A stretch of DNA of 64,000 nt, from contig CM056874.1 in the NCBI GenBank assembly GCA_029876055.1, forward strand, positions 5,952,001-6,016,000. Direction: 5' to 3'. Under the pieces are notes generated by a model. The model was not told the origin of the DNA. It ran no database searches and saw only the letters and a program-made list of their open reading frames with translations. A program made the position numbers and the translations under genes. This document shows positions 31,907 through 43,888 of this stretch, in pieces (position 1 is the first letter of the stretch; the number at the start of each line of letters is the position of its first letter). This DNA comes from Madurella fahalii (Eukaryota > Ascomycota > Sordariomycetes > Sordariales).

Positions 31907-34266
31907 TGTGACGTCGCCACCTCTGAGAAGGGGCGTGGTGGGTTCAGTAGGCTGTGGAGTTTGTAGGGCAGCTCGTGGTGGTGTATTGTTGGGCCTTGAA
32001 CCTTCTTTTGCTTCATCTCCGAGGAGCTCTTTAAGAGGATGTATTATTGGGGAACCGGCGTCTCGATTGGGCTTGCTCGTAGCATAACTTTGGAGTTCTT
32101 GATGGGCAGTACGAGGTATCTTTTTGCCTTCAGGTATCTTGGTCTTGTCCTTCTTTCGTTTGCTCTCTCGTTACATATCCCGCTTCCCTTTTGCTTCAGG
32201 GGCCAGTGGATCACGGATGATTAAGACAACATCATTATCATGCGATTGAGACACTGGGATATAACCATGCTTCCCTGGGCGAATGGCGTTCCCCGAGCTT
32301 GACCTTCCGGGCTGAGCGAAACTTGGCCAATGGGCAAGAAAATAACCCGGTGGTCGCGGGGCGACCATGTGCGATTGGTTGATCTGGAGCCGCCGCGATC
32401 TGGTAGCTGTTCTTAATCTCTCATTACACATCCTAGAATCCTCAAGCTAAGGTCTGAACTGCTTATGTAATTGCATGAGGCGCGGTCTTCTTACTCTCCT
32501 CCTTTGCTCTTTACATTTCCTACTTGATCAATTAGCCATGTCTAAATTCAATTCTATCCAGAAGGAATACGCTGCCGAGTCAAGATATGGAAGGAAATAG
32601 GGGCTGTCGTGTGTTATTTCAGAACTGGTTGGCCGGGCCGGCGGGGAATCACCACTCCATGTACCAATAATACATGATGAGTGTCAGGGCAGAGTTCGGC
32701 ATGTCGCTCTGATAGCATCTCCAGGCTTACTCTGCGAGTCAAGATGGCGAGTGGCCATGGCCGATTGATGACATGCCCTGTGATCCTCCTAGCTGTAAGC
32801 AGTCGCATTTTACAGTCAGTCAACCTCGGACATGTCCTGTTTCATGGCTCAGAGAACAGATCTGCGACGGCGGCCAACGGCGGGTTGATCGAGTGGCACA
32901 GCTTCAGCTGGTTGCGTTAGCGCCACGACGCTGACCGTCTCTCGGCTTATCCAGGTCGCATTCGGAATGGGACGAGCGGCCGCACGAGAGGGACAGCGCC
33001 ACAGGTTTAGATGGTGGACGGCGAAACACAGTGCTGGCGTTTGATGACGTTACAGGACTTTTTATTCTTTCAGTTCTGAAGGATCCGGATGCCGACAGCA
33101 CGGCAATAGTAGTCAGCGGTGGGTCATTTTCTTGAGTCAGGACGGTCACGTAACCTGGGTCCGTGACACGCACTTAGACGGCGCAAGGTTTCGGGTGGCC
33201 ACAAAGTGTGCGCTGTGCAAAACGTAGAATGGACAAGAGTTCATGTACATTTACGCTCTACACAACAAGAGGTTTGGCCACATGACGACATTCGAGAACG
33301 GTAGCGTGGAATGCAGTGCCCTCCGAGACAAACAATGTTTCGCCGATCAAACTTGCCCGAAGTCCCGGGCTCAGTTTTGCGACTGGGTTTTCGTAACCCG
33401 GTTCTTGTTCCACTCCAGTGCCAGCTTATTCAATGCGCCGACTGTTCAATCCAGGAATGTCGAGCGATTGAGGCTGTCGTGCGGGAATTCTGTAGATCAC
33501 TGCTCACCTCACCTCCGTGGTGCGGCCCATCGGCGACTTCAGCATGCAGGAGTTGAAGGAGTGTCATTTCCTTTTTATATTTTCCAATGCACATCATCGA
33601 TGCAATGCAGGGTCTGGACTCGGGAGAGGAGGCTGCCCCCCACACTAGGCAAGGTACCTGGCTACAGGGTACCCCGCAAAAACGGTAGAAGAAGATCCAC
33701 CGCCCCTAGCTCAAAAAGACGAACAGAAAATTGCACGATCAATTGGAGGCGCAGCGGGCTGATCATTCCCCCCCTTTAACGATTTGGGCAAATCGAATTG
33801 CTCAATGTGCTTCCTATGGTACAGCTCGCATCACGCCTGATGGTGTGCTGATTTTCTGGGCACGTCTCTTGGAAGCGCAGGGCGGCAATGTGACGAGACC
33901 AGCCAGTCAATGGGTGCAGAGAAGCCGCAAGGGCGCCGGCCAAGGCCAGGTAGCTCGGACCAACTCCTAAATCGGTCGCCAGTGGCACGTACCTGCATTT
34001 GATGATACCTAACTAACTGTGATAGGCTCGCTTGGCCCCGCTCATTTACGCTCGCAGTTGGCGATGGCCAATCGGCGGGTGGCCCCTTTTTCGCGAAGGC
34101 CCCCTAGCTCGATCCCCAAGTCTCGCGCAACCGAGTCTTTTCGTCCCCAAATCGCAGTTATGTGAAATTGCCCTTCAGAGCAATCGACACTGGCCAAGCC
34201 ATGAGGATCCCACGCCGGCAAACCAACACTGCAACCGGAGCAATTACCACACCCTCTTAAGTTGAA
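31907..34266. other. Long intergenic region, about 2.4 kb
   Basis: No frame here has a recognisable domain. Frames such as 33243-33779 (plus) are short and look random. It must contain the RBR 3' end and the promoter of the coiled-coil gene. No repeat stands out. Confidence 0.5.
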
Positions 34267-37200
34267 ATGGTTGCGCTCGACCCGGCCCCGCCTGAGGGGG
34301 GCCGCCCGCCTCCCAGCCCCGAGTCTGACACGGCCAGTGCATCATCTGAAGCTGCATCCGGCCCTCAGTCACCACGCCCGGTCCCCCTACCACTCGACCA
34401 TCACGAAACACTGGACCAAACGGACGCCTTCCCTGAGCTGCCAGAGCTGCCAGATCTACCCCTGCTGTCCAAACACCCGCTGCCGAGCTCGCGCAGCAGG
34501 TCGGTCAGTCTGGCCCAGATATCGGGTCCCGTCAAGCGGAAGCCGCTCTCGTCGACCGCCTCGCCTGTCGCCGTCAGATATTCGACGCGGGCTTACGCCG
34601 ACGCCTTCGCCAACCTCCCAAGGCCTGAGCAGAGGTTTGCGAGGTCCTGCTCGCTCGACAGCCCAACACTCTACGAATTCCCTGACCACCGGAGCCTACT
34701 GGCGACAAGCGCTCTCAATAACGTGAGCTGGTCGGCCAGTCCTGAGAGCAGCCAACCGTATGTCTCGACTCGCCGTCTCATTTCGCCTGGTTAAAATGGG
34801 TGGGCTATATTAGCTAACCAGGCTCTCCAAGCAGATCCTCTCCCGCCGCTGCGCAGTTCGTGCAGCCTTCACTCCCACCTGCCGACGCGGGAGACGTCCC
34901 ACAAAACACTGCGGGAAGCAACCCTGCAGCGGCTCAAACAAAGTCTTCAGAGGTTGAAGGTCTTAGCGCCGAGTCAGCCAGTCTGGCCAGTCAGGAGTCG
35001 GATCCGTACGGGCTCGACTACCACATCCCTGATTCACCCGAGTCGCAGGGGCCCAGGCGCACCACCATCATTGACACTAATACAAGGAGCATGTCCATGT
35101 TTGCGCGAAAGTCGCCCCCGCCACACCTTAATTTTGGATCAAATCAAGACAGAGATGTACCGGCGACATCTGCAAGCCCGCTAGAACGGAGCAATCTTAA
35201 TAAGCCGCTGCCAAAATCACCAGCTTCCTCCAAGCTCAGCGCCTTCTTTGGCTGGGCCACCTCCCCTTCGCCTTCACCGACCACCGACTTCTCCGACAAG
35301 GGCTTCTCCCCGCTTCCGTCGCCCTCGTCTCCAAAGGCCACAACTGTTGTGACCGAGTCATATGAGACGCCACTCTCGGCAAAGGACCGAAGCTTTTCAA
35401 ATGCCACCGACCAAAGCCCCCTACGCTACTGTGAATCCTACCTCCAAACACCGGCAGACAGCACGACGTCATTGGGGCAACTCGAGGAGATGGAGGACGA
35501 GCTGAAGGCCATCAGCGCCGAATTGGCTGCGTCCATCCGGCGCGAGATTGACCTAGAGGACCTGGTCGAGAAGTTACAAGAACAGGTCAACAACGCCCAA
35601 GCACCTGGGAAGCGGACGAGCGATTATTACTCCGACTCCGGCTACAGTTCGGCCAAATTCAGCGATTATGATCAAGCTAAAGAGGAGATCTCACAGATCC
35701 AGCGCAGAGCAGAGCAAGAGAGGGCTCAACTACGGTTGGAGCTAACCAACAAGCTCCAGGATGAGCGCGATAAACGGCGACTGCTAGACCAGCAGATCCA
35801 AGAACTGTCAAAGAAGGCCTCGGAGGTGGATGTCTCGCAGATCGACGCGGTTGACGCCAGCGGACGTATCAAGGAGCTGGAGAGCATGTGCGAGGACCTA
35901 AGCCGGAGGCTCTCGGAAGAGCGCGAGGTCAAGAGCAACTTTGAAGACCTCCTTGATGCCCTGAAGGGGGAGCTGCAGACGGCGTCCAACGAACGGGACA
36001 ACCTGCGCGACGAAATCGTTCCGCAGCTGCGCGCTCGTGTCGAAGGCCTCGAGGCCGAGGCTTCCGAGCACGCCAAACTCGCCTACGACACGTCCAAGAT
36101 GCAGCAGGAACTCGAGCTGCTTCGTTCCGAGAACTCTGAGCTCAAACAAACTGGGACCCGCATGTCGATGGCGCTGTCTAGGTCTGCATCGGTTACGGCC
36201 GGCTCATACAGGAAGAACCGCCCCCAGTCTATCTCGCGTTCGAGCAGCACAAGGCCGACTGAACCTCGGGAGGTCCTGGCTGAGAGGTTAAAGGACGTCG
36301 AGGCTCAGCGTGACGCACTGCACAGCGCGCTCAAGAGCCTGCTTGAAAGGCAAGAACTCCAGAACCGCGAGAACACAAAGCGGATCCGGCAGCTGGAGAT
36401 GGAGCGAGACCGGCTGCTCTCGGCGTCGCCCAAGAAGGCTGGCTACGAGAGAGAGGTCTCCAACCTCCGTGACGAGATCAACGTGCTGCGCCGCCGCGCA
36501 GAGGAGGCCATAGAGCAAAAGTGGCAGGTCGAGAAGGGACTTGGCGGTCTCAAGATGGACCTGGACCGCGCTGAGGAGGAAATCAGATCGCTGCGCAGTT
36601 TGCTCAAGGAGAAGGACATCCTCATTCCTGAGACTCTTGCCCGGTCGAGCAGTTATGATGACTCTGCTTTCCCCGTGACGTCAGCCTCTCTCGAAAAAGC
36701 TTACCAGGAACTGCAAAAAGCATATGCCGAGGCGCTAGAGCATATCAAGAAGCTCGAAGAGACCACGGGATCAGATGAAAGGATGCAGCTAGCCATTCAA
36801 CGGCTCGAGCAATCGCTCTCGACCGCCATTTCGGAGCGCGACCTCGCTCAAATGGAAGCTACTTCCTGCCGTACCCAGCTCGAGTCTCTGCGAGCCTCAG
36901 AGAAGCAGCACTTCGTTACGGAGCGCAATCTGGCCGACCAACTACACGAGTCGGCCCGGCGGGTCGAGGAGCTCGCGCAGCAAGTGCGCGCCCAACTCGA
37001 GATAAACTCGGCGCTGCGGAACCGCCTCGCGGATACGATTGCGCGCGGCGAGGCCGAGCAGCGGGTCAGTACGGAGCGCATCGCAGGGCTACAAAACCGG
37101 CTCCGCAAGCTCGAAGAGCAGGTAGTCGCGGCGCAGACGGGCGCCGAGGAGCGGGTGGCGCGCCACGAGGAAGAGCTCGCCCAGCTCAAGGACGCGCACA

Positions 37201-37670
37201 GCTCGCAGCTGCAGCGCCTCCGCGACGCCTCCGGCGACATGCGCGGCCGCCGCCTGTTCCCGCCCAAGTCGCCTCTCTCGCCCATGTTCAGCACGCGGAG
37301 TGCGTCGATGAGCGTCAAGTCGCCGCGCATGTCGACGCCGCTGCTCAGCCCCTACCCGGCCAGCGGGCGCCCGGTCGTCCGGCGGTCCAGCACCGCGCCC
37401 CTCGACGGCGACGCCGCGGCCGGCATGACGGCGCAGGTGGAGACGCTCAAGGGCAGGGTTGCCGAGCTGGAGGGCGCGCTCGCCGCGGCCGACGCCGAGA
37501 TGCAGGAGGTCGTCGGCCGGATGAATACGGCGCAGATCGAGGTCCTGTCGCTGCAGGAGCAGAGGGAGGATGCGGTGCGCGAGACGAGACGGCTGCAGCG
37601 GCTGATTGAGGAGGAGAGGGTAAGGATGTTTGAGGGGCGGTTTCGGAGTCTGACGACCGAGGTGATGTGA
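34267..37670 (+). CDS. Large coiled-coil protein with Ser/Pro-rich N-terminus
   Basis: Exons 34267-34757 and 34835-37670 encode 1108 residues; the intron splits a Pro codon (SSQP|SSPAAAQF). The first 380 residues are Ser/Pro-rich and probably disordered, including SKLSAFFGWATSPSPSP, a segment recalled from fungal proteins annotated as M-protein-repeat or DUF7603. Residues about 383-966 are almost continuous heptad repeats rich in Glu, Arg, Gln and Leu. A Ser/Pro break (MFSTRSASMSVKSPRMSTP) follows, then a final coil at about 1027-1103. There is no motor, kinase or membrane segment. It is likely a cytoskeletal or polarity scaffold, which is inference. Many Ser-Pro and Arg-x-x-Ser sites suggest phosphorylation control. 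Confidence 0.8.
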
Positions 37671-40171
37671 GTGGTTAGTTGGTTGGTTGATGCCGCCGAC
37701 TATTCATCCCGACTCGTGCTCCGACTCTGATGCCGCCGCCTCTGATCCGGGCTCCTCCGACTCCTCCGTGACGGCGTACGGTTGCTTGTTGCCTCTCCTC
37801 GATAATCTTGGGTGTTTACTGTGATGCATGGCTTGGCGCTTTGAAGGTGTTGTTTTCTGCTTCATATATATATATTTTTTTTTTTTGGGAATACCACTTC
37901 ACGACGGCATCTGGAAAGGGGTCATTTTTATCGTTATCCCTCCGCTGGCGACGCAACGCTTTTGCAACGAACGACATTTTGGCATAGTACACTGCGGACT
38001 TTGCATAGCACTTTTTTGGGGCGTCTTACTCGTATCTTTTTACCTTTAGCTTACTAGTGTCTAGTTGGATTGGTGTGGCTGGAAAGGGATCGGGGAGAAG
38101 AGATCGTGTAACTGTTAGGGTGTATGATGGATGTGTACAGGTAGAGAGAGGTCGGGAAAACAAAAAGGGTGTCATTGTAGAGTTTAGGAATGGAGGGAGA
38201 TTGTGGTATGAAGCTGAAGACCTCATCCAGGATAGTGTAATGCTAGAGGAGGTGAGGCATTTTGGTTGGCATTGGTCTCTCTTGATGTTGCTGTGACGAC
38301 TTTACCCTACGTGTTTAGGGCCTGTCAACGCTAAGGTATGTGGTAATGCAAGGGTCTTACATGGTTGCGCTCCCGGAGATAAGGGTATCTTATAGGGGAA
38401 GAGTCTCTGGCTCAAAAACGCCATCCCCCGGAGATGTGATCATGGAGGATAGATCATGGGTACGAGAATCGGTGGTCCGAGGGTTTGGGGCCCCCACTTG
38501 GAGATGGTCCGGCTGTGTCGTTGGGATGTTCTTCCCCCTGGCTCCAAAGGAGGCTTGACCGAAAAAGCAAGCCATTAACCCCCACGGTTTCCCACAAATC
38601 TCCTCGGCTGATAGTGATTTCACCAAAAAAAACACTGATAATGGCCAGAAAGCGCCCGGGACAATCCTCGGCACGATCTGCTTGTTGCGTCTTTCGAGGA
38701 TCGAAGCAGGGTCGATCACGAAACTCTGGGCCCGCGTAGATGTAGATCTGCCGAGAGCACTTCCGTCGTCCAAGTTACACGAAAACGGGCCAAACGTTGC
38801 TTGGCGTAATCTGATCTCAGCAACACGATGCTTGGGCAATTACCGTGGTATAAAAAATGGGATCGTATCTTTGGTTCTGCCGGGCTTATTCTGCAGGTCT
38901 CGAGTCGCACGTTAGCAAGAACGAAGAGGCCGTCGCTTGGTAGTCCAATCCGCGCCTTGCAATAGCTGCAACAATGAGGTGAGTTCGCTTGTCGGGCGCA
39001 ACGTGGGGATGCAAGGAGTGAGGCGTTGGTGGCTTGCAGTCAGAATGCGGCACCACTCTGCGGGAGATCCTCAGGGGCAGGCCGAGAGAAAATGAACGGC
39101 CGGGAGGCGCAGGGTTGCAACGGTTGGGATACTGACGTTGTGTAATTCCAGAGAAGGGACAAATACGCTGAAGGGGCAGGTGGGATGATCCCCCCTCTCA
39201 ACTCGAGCCGCAAGGCCTGAACCAATAGATGCAACATGGCTTATCTCTGCAGCAAGTCGTCCGCACTCATCAGAAAATCAACTTATCTGGTGCTTCCCGC
39301 ACGCCAAGAGTCTTGTGGCTGTTCCTCCTGTTCAACCTTGCGCGGCTTCGATGTTGCCTTTTCCTGTATCACATTGGACTAAACTCGCTCCGGGCTCAGC
39401 TACCCGCCTGCTGGGACCAGAGAGTGGGGAGAAAGCGGAAATGGAGTATTCGATGGCGAGCGGCAGACGAGCCTCCATGATAAAGGGGGTGACATGTTAG
39501 TTTCTATCTTGGTACCCCGTCTGTTGACTGTCCACCATCGCGAACAAGTCTCCTATCTCGACTTCCTGCCGGCAAGTCCAAGTAGATTTTCTACAGCCGC
39601 CTAGAATTACTTCTCTCGGCCTCTCAGCTCGTCTAATAGATGCTGTGGTACCCCGTCGCGATACAACGTACTTGACCGCGGAGCTAGCATCCAAGACAAA
39701 CCATCATGCAGCCCAGAGAATCACTCTTCAAGCTTTAGGTACTATTACGGATATTAAGTCGTCTTACCTCTCCACCTCCCATTATGGGCTACAACCCCTC
39801 TGTTCGCAATTTCTGGTCGTTCTTTGTTTCGTCGGCCGCGCAGTAGTAGCTCACCGGTCGGTTCGTCTTACTCGAGAAGGCCCAACTCGCTCGTTTCCTG
39901 CATTCATTGGAGCCTGGAGATTGCTTCTGCAGAAAAGCGTTAACAGCCTTGCCATCCCTTGGCGCCATTTTACCTCTGCGTCTCCCAGATTTGTCCTTCT
40001 TTCTCATTTCCCTTCACATTACTGTCTTGATATACCATCCTTGAGAGCGAGAGTTCTTCCTCCTTATCGACCTAGTCAGTGGGATTTGGGGTTGGACCAT
40101 CTCCTGCGGCCCCGGGACGCCTGTCCCTCAGCAGTTGTTCTTTTTCTTGCATATCCGTTTTATAGCGCGCC
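37671..40171. other. Long intergenic region with GATA sites upstream of the ammonium permease
   Basis: About 2.5 kb. The right half holds several GATA-factor sites, listed separately. A run of AT and T lies at about 37866-37887. The minus frame 38390-38839 has no recognised domain. The 3' end of the coiled-coil gene and the whole permease promoter are here. Confidence 0.55.
39240..40068. promoter_or_regulatory. Cluster of GATA-factor (NIT2/AreA-type) sites
   Basis: CTTATCT (AGATAAG on the other strand) occurs at 39240-39246 and 39282-39288. GATAAA is at 39479-39484, TATC at 39505-39508 and 39554-39557, and CTTATC at 40063-40068, about 105 bp before the permease start. A further pair, AGATAAG with TATC, is at 38377-38389. 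NIT2/AreA activators bind such closely spaced sites in nitrogen-scavenging genes, so nitrogen catabolite control of the permease is likely but inferred. Confidence 0.5.
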
Positions 40172-41944
40172 ATGGAGAACGCAGCTTCGGATGATCTACC
40201 GTACGTACCCCTAACGCCGTATAACGGCACCGGAGGGGCCGGAGGAGACCCTCTGGTTCAGGACCTGAACGTCTGGTATCAGGTAAGTCCATCATGTGTT
40301 CCGGTTGCTCCCACCAGAACCTTCAATACTGAAGCAACACCACTGCATAGTCCGGCGATATCGGCTTTATTATAATCTCTTCCGCTCTCGTGTTGCTCAT
40401 GGTGCCGGGTATCGGGTGGGTCCTGAATAAATCACTCCTCCGCGGGGACAAAGAGCCTAACCGAGCGGGAACAGCTTCTTCTACTCGGGCCTGGCGCGCA
40501 GGAAGTCAGCCCTATCCCTAATATGGCTCTCCGTCATGGCTGCGGCTGTCACAAGCTTCCAGTGGTTCTTCTGGGGCTACTCCCTGACCTTTTCGCACTC
40601 AGCCAGCCACTACATTGGCGACCTCTCCAACTTTGGCTTCAAAGACGTCCTAGCCCGCCCCTCCGTCGCCTCTAGCCGGATCCCGGATCTCTTGTTCGCT
40701 GTATACCAGGGCATGTTCTCCGCGGTTACCGTCGCCCTTGCGACCGGCGCTGTAGCGGAAAGGGGACGTCTTCTCCCGTGCGTCATATTCATGTTCATCT
40801 GGGCCACCATCATCTACGACCCGATCGCCTGCTGGACGTGGAACCCGAACGGTTGGTCTCAGAGGTTGGGCGGGCTCGACTTCGCCGGGGGCACGCCGGT
40901 GCACATCGCCTCGGGATCCGCCGCGCTTGCCTACTCGATGATGCTAGGGAAACGCCGCGGCCACGGTACGCACGAGTTGAACTACCGCCCTCATAATGTG
41001 ACACACATCGTCATCGGCACCGTGTTCATGTGGGTGGGATGGTTCGGCTTCAACGCTGGCTCTGCTCTGGCGGCCAACATGCGTGCCATCTTGGCAACCG
41101 TGGTCACAAATCTCGCTGCTTGCGTGGGCGGTATCACCTGGTGCGTTTTGGATTACAGGCTAGAGCGGAAATGGTCGACGGTCGGCTTCTGCTCAGGAGT
41201 CGTGTCTGGATTGGTTGCCATCACGCCGGGCTCTGGTATTCCCTCTCCTCCCCTTCTTGCAATCCCTCCCGCTTACTAACACCCCCTTTTTCCCCTGCGA
41301 CAGGCTACGTCCCCGTCTGGGCCGCCATTCCCTCGGGTATCCTCGGCGCCGCCTTTGCCAATTACGCCACCAAGCTCAAGTTCCTCCTCCGCATCGACGA
41401 CGCTCTCGATATATTCGCCGTGCACGCGGTAGGGGGTCTAGTAGGCAACATCTGCACCGCCTTCTTCGCGGCGGACTACATTGCGCGCTTGGACGGCGTC
41501 CAGGTCATCAAGGGCGGGTGGCTCAACCAGAACTGGGTCCAACTACCCATCCAACTTGCTGACTCCTTTTCGGGGGGCGCGTACTCGTTTGTGGGGACCT
41601 GCGTGATACTGTTTATCATGAACCTTATCCCGGGTCTGCACCTCCGCGTGCCCGAGGAATCAGAGATTTTGGGAGTTGACGATACCGAGATTGGAGAGTT
41701 TGCCTATGATTATGTCGAGTTGACCAGGGAGGTGTTGAACGATGTCGATGTCGATGCGGATGGGGGCGAGGCGGCGAGCGTGTTTTCCGAGGGGCAACGG
41801 CTGCATCGGCATCAACGGCACTACCATCAGCAGCATGGCAATGCGGTGAATTACCCCAATGCAGGACCATCGGAGAGGGAGAAAAGTGGAGGGTCGGTTG
41901 ACGGTAACCAGCTGGAAATGTATCGGATCGGGTCGGCTAGTTAG
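40172..41944 (+). CDS. Ammonium transporter, MEP/AMT family
   Basis: Four exons (40172-40282, 40351-40415, 40475-41235, 41304-41944) encode 525 residues. The protein imports ammonium across the plasma membrane as a trimer. About eleven hydrophobic helices are visible. The splices rebuild WYQ-SGDIGFIIIS and GIG-FFYSGLARRK, both conserved. The family signature is DFAGGTPVHIASG, whose His is the first of the pore twin-His pair; the second is in DIFAVHAVGGLVGN. The phenylalanine gate region (FQWFFWGYSL) is present. The cytosolic C-terminus carries the ELTREV region and an unusual His-rich end (HRHQRHYHQQHG). Which of the fungal MEA/MEP paralogues it is cannot be told. The upstream GATA cluster fits nitrogen regulation. 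Confidence 0.95.
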
Positions 41945-43183
41945 GACGTCGGGCGACGGGGAGCATCCGCGTTATGTTATTCTTCATCTAGTAGCTTTTT
42001 TTCCTCTGTATAATGATACCTTAAGGCAGAAATTCTTATTTGGCATGAGTTGGACTGTGCTTGGTTGGATGGGTCTGGCAACTGGCTCGATGATTGCTTC
42101 ACGGTGCGACAGTATGGGTTCGAGTAAGGTATCTTACCTTACCAGGCGACCTCATTAGTGGATAGTTTGACTCTTATATCGCTTGTCATGATTGGTGCAG
42201 GATCTACGACTAAGATGCTGCTATTTAAATTCTAGCTTGTAGAACATCTCCAAACTGACTCCATAATCGAAAAGGCCGTGCAACTGGAAGAAGGCTCCGG
42301 CTTTGGAGAGAAGCAAGGGAGAAATCTTCCGTAACACGGCGCAGGCTGCACTGTCCGTGAAGTTGTAGCTCGCAATCAGTGCCCTCCAATTATCGCAGCG
42401 CACCCACATTTCTTTACGCTTGCCCACCTAATTAGAAGTCCCGATAACCTGAGTATTTTCAAAAATATCAACCCACTTGGGAGGGGGAAGGAAAAGGGAG
42501 GAGGAAGAGGCTGCACCCTCATCTTGCTACCCCTAGGTCTTGCGAACCCTCAACATTTATTTGAAGGTCGCACTTCACAGGCCGGTATAGGTGGCTTTGC
42601 TTGGACCACTTGCTCTTTCCCAGCCCCTCTCAGTCTGTCGGCAGTAACGTAAGTCAGCATAATCTTAGCCTTTCCGCCATCTAATTAGCTTCTAACCCAC
42701 CGTTCCATAAACTCCACAACGTTTGTCCTTCTCCTGCTATCCTTCCCACCCTTCATCCAGGACCTTCCTCCATCACTCTGTCTTTAGACCCTGACTAGTT
42801 AAAATCACCAGACCGACCAATGTCTTACGCCACTCTGCCCCCTTTAACCTTGCTGTTGGCCGCGCTAAATCGCCCAGAAATCAATCAATTCACATCCGCT
42901 CACTACTAATCAAGTCCTGTTCAACCCGCGAGTTCGGCCTACGACATTCTAAATCCTATCACTTTATCCGAGACATCATCAATTATCTCGTTATGTGCTA
43001 TTATTTACCTATTGCTAATACGAAGCGTAGAGTTCAAGGAGCCCAACAGAGTAACAAGGACTATGAAGATCTCGCCACCGATAACTCTTCCCTACGCAGC
43101 CTGATTCCGGGATTCGAATGAACGGCGGAGATTTCGCCCTCCGATGCCCTAGAATATCGTGTAAATTCGGTAGAACTCACCCC
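41945..43183. other. Intergenic region after the ammonium permease
   Basis: About 1.2 kb. No convincing frame or repeat is seen. It is AT-richer than the coding neighbourhood around 42850-43030. Confidence 0.45.
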
Positions 43184-43503
43184 TCACAACACCGCAATTG
43201 CAAGAGCAGCGGCGAACAGGTACATGAACGGACCCGGACCTAGGCCGCCGGTCCGCGCCGTTCACCGGCTGCGATGTCGCTCCATTGTACGGCGCGGTGA
43301 TACTCGAGTCGGTGCTACTATCTCCATTTCCGGCTCCTGGGGCGCTACTGATTGTCGGCATCGGAGGTTGGATCGACGCAGGCGGTGTTGAAGATAGGGG
43401 AGCCATACGACCCGGAAGTGGAGCCAATGATTGTCGGGCCGCAGCATCGGATACGGCCGCCCGGTCCGCTGCTGTTAAGATGCTGCCTCCCAAGAGTGAT
43501 AAG
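43184..43503 (-). CDS. Possible 3' exons of a small GPI-tailed protein (uncertain)
   Basis: On the minus strand a strong acceptor (TTCTCTTTTTTAG) opens an exon at 43503-43304, rich in Ser, Pro, Ala and Gly. A possible 64-nt intron (43303-43240, GTATCA to CCTAG) joins it to 43239-43184. The joined end reads STDSSPGPFMYLF followed by a short hydrophobic run and stop, which looks like a GPI-attachment signal. No start codon or signal peptide could be placed upstream, and no homologue is recognised. It may be the end of a secreted protein gene or a chance frame. Confidence 0.3.
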
Positions 43504-43888
43504 CTAAAAAAGAGAAAGTAGTTCGGGCCAGTCTTGACGGCAGTCGATACGACGAAGCGACAGGCTGTAAGATGGGTGGATGACTAGCCCTTGGGGGCTG
43601 TCGGTATTGAAGGGGAAGCGGGTCGCCAATCGCGGGCGTCCCTTGTGTGATAGCGGCGGCTACGGAGCTTCCCCTCGCCCCCGCCCCCGCTGCGCAACTG
43701 TGACCTCTAGGTCCATAGCTGACATCCACTGGTCCCCGATTGTTCACTCTCATCGCATGCTGCCCTCTTCCTGATAGGGAGTGCGGTTCTGAGTTACTCG
43801 AGACGAGGAGAAGCGCCCGTACAAGCCAAGCTACTACAACGACGTTACACGCTCCTACACAAATCCCGCTCATCCATCCACACTCACC
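43504..43888. other. Short region upstream of peptidase C15 gene
   Basis: Holds the peptidase promoter and perhaps further upstream exons of the uncertain minus-strand gene. A GC-rich stretch lies near 43670-43692. Confidence 0.4.

Noticed and set aside
38390..38839. 149-codon minus-strand frame in the 37.7-40.2 kb gap
   Set aside because: No domain, no supporting splice signals, and amino-acid composition looks random.
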